A stretch of 18,897 nucleotides of DNA from JABDOU01 sp041609995 (GTDB lineage: Bacteria > Actinomycetota > Acidimicrobiia > Spongiisociales > SHLN01): assembly GCA_041609995.1 (NCBI GenBank), contig JBFIPU010000047.1, forward strand, positions 1 to 18,897, given 5' to 3'. Below are positions 1 to 6,730 of this stretch, piece after piece. The notes beneath the pieces are model-generated. The model did not search any database. It had not been told where the DNA came from and saw nothing but the letters and a program-made list of their open reading frames with translations. The first letter of the stretch is position 1, and the number at the start of each line of letters is the position of its first letter. A program made the translations under genes and the position numbers.

Positions 1-150
1 GCTGCCAAGAAGCCTGCGGCCAAGAAGCCTGCGGCGAAGAAGCCTGCGGCGAAGAAGCCTGCGGCGAAGAAGCCTGCGGCGAAGAAGCCTGCGGCGAAGA
101 AGCCTGCGGCGAAGAAGCCTGCGGCGAAGAAGCCTGCGGCGAAGAAGCCT
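1..150 (+). repeat. Tandem 15-bp repeat coding for AAKKP
   Basis: Ten consecutive 15-bp units are read in frame as Ala-Ala-Lys-Lys-Pro. The last eight are identical (GCGGCGAAGAAGCCT), and the first two differ only at alanine third positions. From 151 the pattern decays. The array runs off the left edge, so its total copy number is unknown. Near-perfect nucleotide identity suggests recent expansion by slippage. Confidence 0.97.
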
Positions 151-759
151 GCGGCCAAAAGATCACCGGCCCGAAAGCCGGCAGCCAAGAGTGGCGCCCG
201 CGCGGGGAAGGCCTCGGACCAGCCGGAACCTTCCGCTCCTGCGCCGAAGAGAAAGCCGTCTCGCTTCAAGGCGGGCGACAAGGTCGTCTATCCACATCAC
301 GGAGCAGCCACCATCGTAAAGAAGGAGCGGATTCCTGTCGATGGTAAGAACGTGGAGTACTTCGTTCTCGAGGTAGCCACTGACCAATTGATCGTCCGCG
401 TGCCGGTCGACAAGGCTGAAGAGCTGGGCACGCGCCCGGTGATCTCGAAGAACATGACCAGGAAGGTGTTCAGTGTCTTTCGAGAAGAGCCAGAAGAAGC
501 GGGGAGTAACTGGAGCCGGTGGTACAAGGTTTTGACCGAAAAGATCAACTCGGGCGACATCTTCCAAGTCGCCGAAGTTGTGCGCGACCTGAGTTACGCC
601 CAGCAGACCAAAGGGATCTCACCGGCGCTCAAACGCATGCTCTCGAAAGCGCACTCGATCCTGTCGAGCGAGCTCCAATTCTCGCTCAACGTCACCGAGG
701 AAGAGGCCCTGGCAAAGATCACCCGGGCAATTCCCAAGATCGAGGTCGAAGAGGACTGA
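1..759 (+). CDS. carD: CarD-family RNA polymerase-binding regulator with N-terminal Lys/Ala/Pro-rich tail (5' partial)
   Basis: Frame 1 is open from the first base to the TGA at 757-759, so the start codon lies upstream of the window. Codons 1 to about 88 encode a basic tail: ten AAKKP pentapeptides, then degenerate Ala/Lys/Pro/Arg sequence. A CarD_CdnL_TRCF domain follows from about codon 90. Recognisable parts are GDKVVYPHHGAATI, the NWSRWYK segment (first Trp at codon 171, probably equivalent to the Trp that CarD inserts at the upstream edge of the -10 element), EVVRDL and RMLSKA. Known CarD proteins bind the RNA polymerase beta subunit and stabilise open complexes, notably at rRNA promoters. 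The usual actinobacterial CarD is about 160 aa with no such tail. The tail resembles histone H1 and HupB tails and probably binds DNA (inference). The PIN-TRAM gene starts 22 bp downstream. A caller using only the internal ATG at 352 would lose half the CarD domain. The domain call is firm; the tail function is inferred. Confidence 0.93.
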   Translation, partial: AAKKPAAKKPAAKKPAAKKPAAKKPAAKKPAAKKPAAKKPAAKKPAAKKPAAKRSPARKPAAKSGARAGKASDQPEPSAPAPKRKPSRFKAGDKVVYPHHGAATIVKKERIPVDGKNVEYFVLEVATDQLIVRVPVDKAEELGTRPVISKNMTRKVFSVFREEPEEAGSNWSRWYKVLTEKINSGDIFQVAEVVRDLSYAQQTKGISPALKRMLSKAHSILSSELQFSLNVTEEEALAKITRAIPKIEVEED

Positions 760-781
760 CCCGGCCCCTGAAAGGTCGACC

Positions 782-1813
782 GTGATCGTCGAGGCAGTCC
801 GACTGCTGATAACGCTGACGGCCACGGCCATGGGCTACTCGGTGGGGGGTGCCTTCGAGGCACAGGTGATGGGCGCTGTCGTCGGAGCCGGCACCGGCTA
901 TGTGGTCGGCGGAGGCTTCGGCCGGTTGGTGGGTCGGGCCCTCAAGGTCGCTCCGAAGGCGATTGCGCCGCAGCGGTCCAGCGCCGAAATCCTCACGGGA
1001 TCCATCGGCGTGACGATCGGCATGCTGGTCGGCCTCGTGTTGTCCATTCCGATCATCGTCCTTCTGCCGGAGCTCTACGCGTGGCCGCTGGGAGCACTCG
1101 TCGTTCTGTTGGCCGCCGCCTTCACCGGGAAGGTGTTCGTAGGTCGGTCGCAGGGCATGCTCGGCTCATTTGGCCTGCGACCCAACACCCCTCTCCCGAG
1201 CCACAGCATCGGCTCGGATGCGCGTGCCTACTTGCTGGACTCGTCTGCCGCCATCGATGGCCGCATCCTCGACCTCGCCGAGTCCGGACTGATGCAGGGC
1301 CGGCTCTGGCTTCCGGAGTTCGTGATCGACGAACTGCAGGCCATGGCAGACGCCCAGGCCGACAGCCGTCGTCGTCGCGGCCGTCGCGGGCTCGACGTGC
1401 TGGAGGCGTTGCGGAACGTGGCCGGGATCGAGCTGGCCGTTCTGGAGGCCACCGTTCCTGAGCATGAGGAGATCGACGCCAAGCTGCTGACGGTGGCCGA
1501 CCGGACGGGGGCAACCCTCGTGACCACCGACTCGAACCTCGGCCAGGCGGCGTCGTTACGCGACATCGGAATACTGAATCCGCAATCTCTGGGAGAGTCG
1601 ATGCGTGCTGAGGCCGCCGTCGGGGATCGGATCACGGTGACGATCGAACGCGTCGGGAACGAAGAAGGCCAGGGCGTAGGCTATCTCAGCGATGGGACCA
1701 TGGTTGTGATCCAGGATGCCGAGAACATGGTCGGCCAGACGGTGGATGTCGAGATCTCGAATGCACTGCGGACGAGGGTCGGCCGGATGCTGTTTGCCCG
1801 TCGGGCGGCGTGA
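782..1813 (+). CDS. Membrane-anchored PIN-TRAM domain protein (YacL-like putative RNase)
   Basis: The 343-residue product has a hydrophobic N-terminal region with about four membrane segments (near residues 4-22, 26-48, 70-95 and 100-120). A PIN nuclease domain begins at AYLLDSSAAIDGRILDL (Asp153), with further acidic residues at Glu184 and in LVTTDSNL (Asp250). A C-terminal TRAM-type beta domain covers about residues 274-340. This matches the YacL/PIN-TRAM family, inferred to be membrane-attached RNases; the exact substrate is unknown. In Bacillus, yacL lies just before ispD and ispF, the same order as here. The GTG start at 782 follows a GAAAGG ribosome-binding sequence 22 bp after carD, which suggests co-transcription. 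Its stop overlaps the ispD start. Confidence 0.9.
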   Translation: MIVEAVRLLITLTATAMGYSVGGAFEAQVMGAVVGAGTGYVVGGGFGRLVGRALKVAPKAIAPQRSSAEILTGSIGVTIGMLVGLVLSIPIIVLLPELYAWPLGALVVLLAAAFTGKVFVGRSQGMLGSFGLRPNTPLPSHSIGSDARAYLLDSSAAIDGRILDLAESGLMQGRLWLPEFVIDELQAMADAQADSRRRRGRRGLDVLEALRNVAGIELAVLEATVPEHEEIDAKLLTVADRTGATLVTTDSNLGQAASLRDIGILNPQSLGESMRAEAAVGDRITVTIERVGNEEGQGVGYLSDGTMVVIQDAENMVGQTVDVEISNALRTRVGRMLFARRAA

Positions 1814-2430
1814 GCCGGCCGCTTTCTGCTTGGGGAGTGGTCGTCGCGGCCGGTTCCGGCAGCCGATTCGGGCGTCCCAAACACGCCGTCGAGCTGGGTG
1901 GTCTGGCACTCTGGAAACGAGCGCGCAATGCGCTGCTCGATGGGGGTTGCACCGGTGTCGTCGTTGTCGGTGAAGTGCCAGACGGGGTCATCGGTGGGGC
2001 TCGCCGGCGTGACTCGGTCCTGGCAGGTGTCGGTGCCATCCCGTCGGCGGAACACGTCCTCATCCACGACGCCGCCCGTCCCCTCGCATCTGCTGCGCTG
2101 GTGCGCCGCGTTCTCGAGGCGCTGAAGGAGGGCGCGGTGGCGGTCATTCCGGCGGTGCCGGTCAATGATGCATTGAAGCGCGTGGACGGGGATCTCATCA
2201 CGGGGCACGTAGACCGCACCGGGATGGTGGCGGTCCAGACGCCGCAAGGGTTTCGCCTCGACATTCTGCGGGCCGCCCATGATTCGGTGCCCGGAGACGC
2301 CCACGACGACGCCCAACTCGTCCAGGCTCAAGGGCACAACGTGCGGGTCGTTGCCGGTGAGATCCACAACCTCAAGATCACCTACCCCGAAGATCTCGAG
2401 ATGGCGGAAGCGCTGTTGGGTCTGCGATGA
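1810..2430 (+). CDS. ispD: 2-C-methyl-D-erythritol 4-phosphate cytidylyltransferase
   Basis: IspD joins CTP to MEP to make CDP-ME in the MEP isoprenoid pathway. The 206-residue product is a little short for the family (about 230) but has all the landmarks: the nucleotide-binding loop AAGSGSRFGRPK (residues 13-24), HDAARP, the PVNDALKR segment, VQTPQGF, and the C-terminal ITYPEDLEMAEALL. The GTG start at 1810 overlaps the PIN-TRAM stop in GTGA, and its own stop overlaps the ispF ATG in ATGA. The three genes are therefore very likely translationally coupled. Cytosolic enzyme. Confidence 0.95.
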   Translation: MSRPLSAWGVVVAAGSGSRFGRPKHAVELGGLALWKRARNALLDGGCTGVVVVGEVPDGVIGGARRRDSVLAGVGAIPSAEHVLIHDAARPLASAALVRRVLEALKEGAVAVIPAVPVNDALKRVDGDLITGHVDRTGMVAVQTPQGFRLDILRAAHDSVPGDAHDDAQLVQAQGHNVRVVAGEIHNLKITYPEDLEMAEALLGLR

Positions 2431-2912
2431 GGATCGGGCACGGCTACGACATTCACGCCACCGGAGGAGACGGGCCCATGCGCTTGCTCGGCGTTGAGAT
2501 CGAGGCGCCGTATGGCCTCATCGGCACTTCCGACGCCGACGTGGCGGCCCATGCGGTGGCCGATGCATTGCTGGGGGCGGCGGCGCTGGGGGATCTGGGA
2601 GATCATTTCCCCTCGTCCGACCCTCGGTGGCACGGCGCTGACAGCATGGAGTTGCTGACCCGAGTCGCCGGTCTGATCGCCGGAGGCGGATTCTCGATCG
2701 TGAATGTCGACGTAACGATCATCATCGAGGAGGTCCGGGTGGCACCCTATCGCGATGCCATGCGGCGCCGGCTGGCCGACAGCCTCGGCCTCGAAGCCGG
2801 GAATGTATCGGTCAAGGCCACGACCACGGATCGGTTGGGTCCTGTCGGCGACGGTGCTGCGGCAGCCGCTCAGGCGGTCGCCCTGCTGGGGCCTCAGGGA
2901 GGGGATGGCTGA
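2427..2912 (+). CDS. ispF: 2-C-methyl-D-erythritol 2,4-cyclodiphosphate synthase
   Basis: IspF cyclises CDP-ME 2-phosphate to MEcPP with release of CMP. The 161-residue product has the metal ligands Asp8, His10 (GYDIH) and His42 (SDADVAAHAVADAL), then LGDLGDHFPSSDP and the conserved VSVKATTTDRLG. Length and motif spacing match E. coli IspF closely. It starts inside the last codon of ispD (ATGA overlap). It converges on the GDPD gene 63 bp downstream, with a GC-rich hairpin between them. Confidence 0.97.
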   Translation: MRIGHGYDIHATGGDGPMRLLGVEIEAPYGLIGTSDADVAAHAVADALLGAAALGDLGDHFPSSDPRWHGADSMELLTRVAGLIAGGGFSIVNVDVTIIIEEVRVAPYRDAMRRRLADSLGLEAGNVSVKATTTDRLGPVGDGAAAAAQAVALLGPQGGDG

Positions 2913-2929
2913 GCACGGCGGTCGCCCAC

Positions 2930-2947
2930 CCGGGCTACCGAGCCCGG
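2930..2947. terminator. GC-rich hairpin between convergent ispF and GDPD genes
   Basis: A perfect 7-bp stem (CCGGGCT / AGCCCGG) with an ACCG loop lies 17 bp after the ispF stop and 29 bp from the GDPD stop. There is no T-tract, so it would be an atypical terminator, but it could act in both directions. A tandem 10-bp repeat (ACGGTCAGAT twice, 2962-2981) follows and covers the GDPD stop codon. Confidence 0.35.
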
Positions 2948-2975
2948 CTCGCCACCTCCTGACGGTCAGATACGG

Positions 2976-3674
2976 TCAGATGTTTCCGACGATGGCGCGG
3001 GCGCGGGCCGGATAGTCGGTGATCACCGACGTGACGTTGCCGTCAACCAGGCGCTGAATGTCTTCTTCCTCGTTGACCGTCCACGGGTTGATGGCGATCT
3101 CACCGGCGGCCTCCATCAGCGCGTGGACGTCCTGGATCGCCAGGTGAAAGGGATGGAGGGCGTGGATCTCGATTGCTCCGAGCAAGTCCATCGGGTCCAC
3201 TTCGGTGTCGGTGATGAGGCCGCGTGGCAAGGTCGGATCGAGCTCCCGTACCCGCTCCACCGTGGCCGGGTCGAACGATGAGACGAGGACTCGGTCCCGG
3301 TGTCGGCCGATGGCATCGAGGGTGGCGTCCACGAGGGCCAACCCATACCCGGGTTCTGCCGGGTGATTCTTGATCTCGACGTTGATCAACATGTCGGTGG
3401 TTGCCTCGAGCGTTTCCCACAACGTCGGAATATCGGGATCGGAGTCGCGCAGCTCGGCAAAACCGGTATCGACGATCAACAAGCCGTCTCTGGTGTCGGC
3501 GTCATGATGAACCACGACGACTCCGTCGGCAGTCCGCCGGACGTCGAGCTCCAACCCATCCGCCCCTTCCTCCCGGGCCAGTCGAAACGACTTGATCGTG
3601 TTCTCGCGAGTCGTCGAGCGGGACCCCCGGTGCCCCAGAACGAGGGGGATGGGATGATCGAACCAGCCGGGCAT
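2976..3674 (-). CDS. Glycerophosphodiester phosphodiesterase
   Basis: This family hydrolyses glycerophosphodiesters from deacylated phospholipids to glycerol 3-phosphate and an alcohol. The 232-residue product has the GDPD TIM-barrel signatures: GHRGSRSTTRENT (His15, Glu24-Asn25), the LELDV pair (Glu42, Asp44), VVHHD (His57-Asp58), the metal-binding EIKN, and C-terminal INPWTVN and SVITDYP. No signal peptide is visible, so it is probably cytosolic. It sits antisense between ispF and cysS, interrupting an otherwise co-directional block. The ATG at 3674 lies six bases after a TACAAT -10 element, so the mRNA is probably leaderless. Its glycerol 3-phosphate could feed PlsY and PgsA, encoded later in the window. 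Confidence 0.93.
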   Translation of the reverse strand: MPGWFDHPIPLVLGHRGSRSTTRENTIKSFRLAREEGADGLELDVRRTADGVVVVHHDADTRDGLLIVDTGFAELRDSDPDIPTLWETLEATTDMLINVEIKNHPAEPGYGLALVDATLDAIGRHRDRVLVSSFDPATVERVRELDPTLPRGLITDTEVDPMDLLGAIEIHALHPFHLAIQDVHALMEAAGEIAINPWTVNEEEDIQRLVDGNVTSVITDYPARARAIVGNI

Positions 3675-3680
3675 GGGCGC

Positions 3681-3686
3681 ATTGTA
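3681..3686 (-). promoter_or_regulatory. -10 element TACAAT for the GDPD gene
   Basis: On the minus strand, near-consensus TACAAT is separated from the ATG (3674-3672) by GCGCCC, six bases. No ribosome-binding sequence fits in that space. Confidence 0.65.
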
Positions 3687-3714
3687 TGGGGCAAGCAGAT
3701 GGGTCCTGAGCGAA

Positions 3715-3720
3715 TAGGCT
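3715..3720 (+). promoter_or_regulatory. -10 element TAGGCT for cysS
   Basis: TAGGCT is followed by seven bases and then the cysS ATG. With the GDPD promoter it forms a compact 53-bp divergent promoter region. Confidence 0.55.
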
Positions 3721-3727
3721 CGCGCCG

Positions 3728-5125
3728 ATGCAGGTATTCAACACCTTGGGTCGCGAGCTGCAGACCCTGGTTCCCCGCGACCCCGGTCGCATCGGCATCT
3801 ACCTGTGCGGTCCCACGGTGCAGGCCGCTCCCCACATCGGACACGGCCGCGGTCCGGTCGTCTTCGACGTGCTTCGCAGGTACCTCACCTGGCTCGGCTT
3901 CGAGGTCAATTTCGTGTCCAACGTGACCGACGTGAACGACACGATCTTTGAGCAGGCCGAACAGCGAGGCATCGCATGGACCGACCTGGTGACGGAGTCG
4001 AGCTCCCAGTTCATCGATGCCTACCGTCGCCTGGGGGTGAAAGATCCCGACGTCCGACCCACCGTGACGGAACACATGGACGAGATCGTCGCCCTGATCC
4101 AACAGCTCGTGGACAAGGGAGCCGCCTACGAGGCCGGGGGCGACGTGTACTTCCGCGTCCGCAGTTTCGAGGACTACGGAAAGCTCTCGGGCCGCCGAAT
4201 CGATGAACTGATCTCTGGGGCCCGGATCGAGGCTGGAGAGCACAAGGAAGACCCTCTCGACTTCGCCTTGTGGAAGGCGGTCAAGCGGGGCGAGGCGTCG
4301 TGGCCGTCCCCATGGGGTGACGGTCGCCCCGGCTGGCACATCGAGTGCTCGGCCATGGCCCGGACCTATCTCGGTGACGGCTTCGACATTCACGGAGGCG
4401 GCATCGACCTCGTCTTCCCCCACCACGAGAACGAGGTGGCCCAATCGGAGGCCGCTACCGGTGTTCCGTTTTGTCGATACTGGATCCACAACGGTTTCAT
4501 CAATCTGGCCGGCGAGAAGATGTCCAAATCGGTCGGCAATGTCGTGGATCTCGCCCAAATGCTTGACGAGCACCCACCACTGGCCATTCGCCTCTTCTAC
4601 CTACGAAGCCACTATCGCAAGCCCGTTGACTACACCACCGAGGTCATGCAGGACGCCGAGGCCTCGCTGGAACGTCTGTGGGCCTTTCGGCGCCGCGTCG
4701 GCCGGCCGGTCACGGCGGAGCCAGACCCGGCTGCCATCGCCGACTTCCGTTCCGCCATGGACGATGACCTAGACACCGCAGGAGCTTTGGCCGTGCTGTT
4801 CGACCTCGTACGCAGGGGGAACACGGCCCTCGACGGCGGGGAGATCCCGGAGGCCCAGGTGGCCGCCTTCGACGCCATCATGGAGGTCCTGGGTCTGGTC
4901 GAGCCGGTGGCCGATCTGACCGACCTGGAAGCCGAGCTGCGGTCTCTGGCCGAGGAGATGGGTGTCGAGGAAGATGGTGATCTGATCGGCCGGTTGATCG
5001 AGCGTCGGCAAGAGGCTCGACTCGAACGGGATTACTCCACATCCGACCGCATCCGCGATGCGCTCGGCGCCCTGGGGATCGTCTTGGAAGACGCAGCCGA
5101 TGGCACCCGCTGGCATCGGCAATAG
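3728..5125 (+). CDS. cysS: Cysteinyl-tRNA synthetase
   Basis: CysRS charges tRNA-Cys. The 465-residue product is a full-length class I synthetase. It has YLCGPTV (Cys27), the HIGH box at residues 36-39 and KMSKS at 264-268. The zinc ligands fit Cys27, Cys207 (HIECSAMA), His232 and Glu236 (HHENEVAQSEA). The C-terminal region includes the DALT-like helical domain and the typical ending DRIRDALGALGIVLEDAADGT. This length and ending separate it from the paralogue MshC of mycothiol synthesis. The ATG is placed by the -10 element seven bases upstream. Its 3' end overlaps the rlmB start by 26 bp. Confidence 0.97.
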   Translation: MQVFNTLGRELQTLVPRDPGRIGIYLCGPTVQAAPHIGHGRGPVVFDVLRRYLTWLGFEVNFVSNVTDVNDTIFEQAEQRGIAWTDLVTESSSQFIDAYRRLGVKDPDVRPTVTEHMDEIVALIQQLVDKGAAYEAGGDVYFRVRSFEDYGKLSGRRIDELISGARIEAGEHKEDPLDFALWKAVKRGEASWPSPWGDGRPGWHIECSAMARTYLGDGFDIHGGGIDLVFPHHENEVAQSEAATGVPFCRYWIHNGFINLAGEKMSKSVGNVVDLAQMLDEHPPLAIRLFYLRSHYRKPVDYTTEVMQDAEASLERLWAFRRRVGRPVTAEPDPAAIADFRSAMDDDLDTAGALAVLFDLVRRGNTALDGGEIPEAQVAAFDAIMEVLGLVEPVADLTDLEAELRSLAEEMGVEEDGDLIGRLIERRQEARLERDYSTSDRIRDALGALGIVLEDAADGTRWHRQ

Positions 5126-5831
5126 GGTCGAGGGTATCCACGCTGTCCGGGCGGCCCTGGCGGCCGGCCGGGTCAAGCGGATATTTGTGGAGCGGGGTCG
5201 CAAAGATCTCACCGAGTTGACCGATTTGGCGCGCAAAGCCCAGGTCGAGATCGAGGTCATCAAGGACGCGCGCGACCTGGCACACACCGATCGACCGCAG
5301 GGTGTCGTCGCCCATTGCGTGCCCATCCGACCGGTTGCAGTCGACGACCTGGCGGGACCAGGCGCCTTGATCATGGTGCTCGATCACCTCACGGATCCGC
5401 GCAATGTGGGAGCCGTTGCCAGGTCGGCTGCCGCGTTCGGCGCCACCGGGCTGGTGGTCGCAGGCCGGCGTTCGGCGCCACTGGGGCCCCTGGCCTTCAA
5501 GGCCGCTTCGGGGGCTTTCGAGCATCTGCCGGTGGCAATGGTGTCGTCGATCGGCGACACCATCGAACGCTTGAAGGGCCTCGACGTGTGGACCGTGGGC
5601 CTCGATGCCGGGGCCGATTTGGACATTGCGGAGGTCAGGGTGCTGGGTGACCCCGTGGCACTGGTGTTGGGCGAAGAAGGAACCGGCCTGAGCAGGCTGG
5701 TGAAAGACCGTGTCGATGTGGTTGCCTCCATTCCCATGGCCGGTGCAACCGAGAGCCTGAATGCCTCGGTGGCGGCGGCAGTTGCCCTGTATGAGGCCGC
5801 CCGCGCCCGCGCAGGACGAGGAGCCGGCTAG
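5100..5831 (+). CDS. rlmB: TrmH-family rRNA 2'-O-methyltransferase (RlmB-like)
   Basis: This is a SPOUT-class, SAM-dependent ribose methyltransferase, probably for 23S rRNA. The 243-residue product has an N-terminal substrate-binding domain beginning GNRVEGIHAVRAAL. The three SPOUT motifs follow: LDHLTDPRNVGAVARSAA, ALVLGEEGTGLS, and SIPMAGATESLNASVAAAVA. I chose the ATG at 5100 rather than 5058 because homologues begin close to the GxxxVEGxHAV segment and GGAAG lies about 10 bases upstream. The cysS-rlmB pairing is conserved in actinobacteria and firmicutes. The exact methylated nucleotide cannot be read from sequence. Confidence 0.92.
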   Translation: MAPAGIGNRVEGIHAVRAALAAGRVKRIFVERGRKDLTELTDLARKAQVEIEVIKDARDLAHTDRPQGVVAHCVPIRPVAVDDLAGPGALIMVLDHLTDPRNVGAVARSAAAFGATGLVVAGRRSAPLGPLAFKAASGAFEHLPVAMVSSIGDTIERLKGLDVWTVGLDAGADLDIAEVRVLGDPVALVLGEEGTGLSRLVKDRVDVVASIPMAGATESLNASVAAAVALYEAARARAGRGAG

Positions 5832-5836
5832 TCGGC

Positions 5837-5842
5837 TACCGT
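5837..5842 (+). promoter_or_regulatory. -10 element TACCGT for the PPOX gene
   Basis: TACCGT lies six bases after the rlmB stop and eight bases before the GTG at 5851, which suggests a separate, probably leaderless transcript. Confidence 0.5.
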
Positions 5843-5850
5843 CTCGGGCT

Positions 5851-6249
5851 GTGAACGAGTCGGCTGCGCGTGAGCGCTTTGCAGCTGCCAGGGTGGGGCA
5901 TCTGGCGACGGTCGGACCGAATGGGCCACACGTGGTCCCGGTGGTGTTCGCCGTCGAAGAGGGACTAATCGTGACCGGTGTCGATCACAAACCCAAGACA
6001 ACGAGGGCTCTCAAACGGCTCGACAACATCGGATTCGACCCACGGGTCTCGGTTCTCGCCGACGGCTATGAGGATTCCTGGGCCGATCTGTGGTGGGTCC
6101 GAGCCGATGGCGAGGCCTCGGTGCGTCAAAACCTTCCAGAAGGACTGTTGCGAGCTCTGGTGGCCAAATACGCCCAATACCGCGCTGCGGCACCGGCGGG
6201 CCCGTTCATCGTGGTGGAGGTGTCGCGCTGGAACTGGTGGGAGTCCTGA
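5851..6249 (+). CDS. PPOX-class (probable F420-dependent) flavin/deazaflavin oxidoreductase
   Basis: The 132-residue product is a small split-barrel protein of the pyridoxamine-phosphate-oxidase superfamily. It opens with RFAAARVGHLATVGPNGPHVVPVVFAV, followed by the HKPKTT segment, ALKRLDNI, SVLADGYEDSWADLWWVRADGEA, and a C-terminal KYAQY. It most resembles the actinobacterial Rv0121c-type group described as probable F420-dependent enzymes; FMN use cannot be excluded. The GTG at 5851 is preferred over the ATG at 5761, which lies inside rlmB, because the conserved N-terminus starts right after it and a -10 element sits eight bases upstream. Substrate unknown. Confidence 0.85.
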   Translation: MNESAARERFAAARVGHLATVGPNGPHVVPVVFAVEEGLIVTGVDHKPKTTRALKRLDNIGFDPRVSVLADGYEDSWADLWWVRADGEASVRQNLPEGLLRALVAKYAQYRAAAPAGPFIVVEVSRWNWWES

Positions 6250-6272
6250 TACGATCCAAGCTGCCGGCGAAG

Positions 6273-6278
6273 TACGCT
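6273..6278 (+). promoter_or_regulatory. Possible -10 element for tRNA-Thr
   Basis: TACGCT ends ten bases before the mature tRNA 5' end, a plausible -10 for a primary transcript with a very short leader. No clear -35 is visible. Confidence 0.4.
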
Positions 6279-6288
6279 CTTGGCTCAC

Positions 6289-6361
6289 GCTGGCGTAGCT
6301 CAGTCGGCAGAGCAGCTGATTTGTAATCAGCAGGTCAAGGGTTCGATTCCCTTCGCCAGCT
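6289..6361 (+). tRNA. tRNA-Thr (anticodon UGU)
   Basis: The 73-nt cloverleaf has acceptor stem GCTGGCG / CGCCAGC with discriminator U, and a D-arm opening TAGCTCAG. The anticodon stem is GCTGA / TCAGC with loop TTTGTAA (anticodon TGT at 6322-6324). The T-arm is AAGGG-TTCGATT-CCCTT. CCA is not encoded. Every stem is perfectly paired where checked. Confidence 0.97.
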
Positions 6362-6404
6362 CGCGTGCGGTCGGCAAAAACACATGCGTGTAATTTTCCG
6401 GCGT

Positions 6405-6410
6405 TAACCT
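6405..6410 (+). promoter_or_regulatory. -10 element TAACCT for the DUF3263 gene
   Basis: TAACCT is followed by CTTGCC and then the GTG at 6417. There is no room for a Shine-Dalgarno sequence. Confidence 0.55.
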
Positions 6411-6416
6411 CTTGCC

Positions 6417-6677
6417 GTGCTTTCAGACCGTGAGAAACAGGTCCTGGATTTCGAGGGCTCGTGGTGGCTGTACCCGGGTCCGAAAGACCGGGCGATTCGC
6501 GAGCAGCTGACCATGTCGGCGACGCGCTACTACCAGATCCTGCGTCGCCTGATCGACTCGCCGGCCGCCATGCTCCATGCCCCGCTGACCGTCAAGCGGT
6601 TGCGGCGGCTTCGGGAGGAACGGCGGACAGCCGACATCGTCGAAACCCTCGAACAATGGGATCCAGGTCAGGGCTAG
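6417..6677 (+). CDS. DUF3263 domain protein
   Basis: This 86-residue protein matches the actinobacterial DUF3263 family: LSDREKQVLDFEGSWW near the N-terminus, then a helical segment IREQLTMSATRYYQILRRLIDSPAAM, and a basic C-terminal RLRRLREERR. The middle looks like a small helix-turn-helix, so DNA binding is plausible, but the family function is not known to me. The GTG start is set by the -10 element six bases before it and the conserved N-terminus. It is a single gene between tRNA-Thr and the AI-2E permease. Confidence 0.85.
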   Translation: MLSDREKQVLDFEGSWWLYPGPKDRAIREQLTMSATRYYQILRRLIDSPAAMLHAPLTVKRLRRLREERRTADIVETLEQWDPGQG

Positions 6678-6718
6678 CCGACCTCCCTCCCGCCGATCTC
6701 GTCATCCCCTCGAATCGG

Positions 6719-6724
6719 TAAGCT
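6719..6724 (+). promoter_or_regulatory. -10 element TAAGCT for the AI-2E permease gene
   Basis: TAAGCT is separated from the ATG at 6731 by CGCTCG, six bases. Confidence 0.55.
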
Positions 6725-6730
6725 CGCTCG

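Noticed and set aside
1..150. Regular short repeats as a CRISPR array
   Set aside because: The units are contiguous 15-bp coding repeats with no spacers, in frame with CarD.
3476..4573. 365-codon minus-strand frame antisense to cysS
   Set aside because: It contains no recognisable domain and lies fully over a certain synthetase gene. Such frames are expected in GC-rich codon-biased DNA.
6370..6402. Weak hairpin ACAC-ATGC-GTGT followed by AATTTT as a terminator after tRNA-Thr
   Set aside because: The stem is only four pairs and the T-run is short, so it is not strong enough to annotate.
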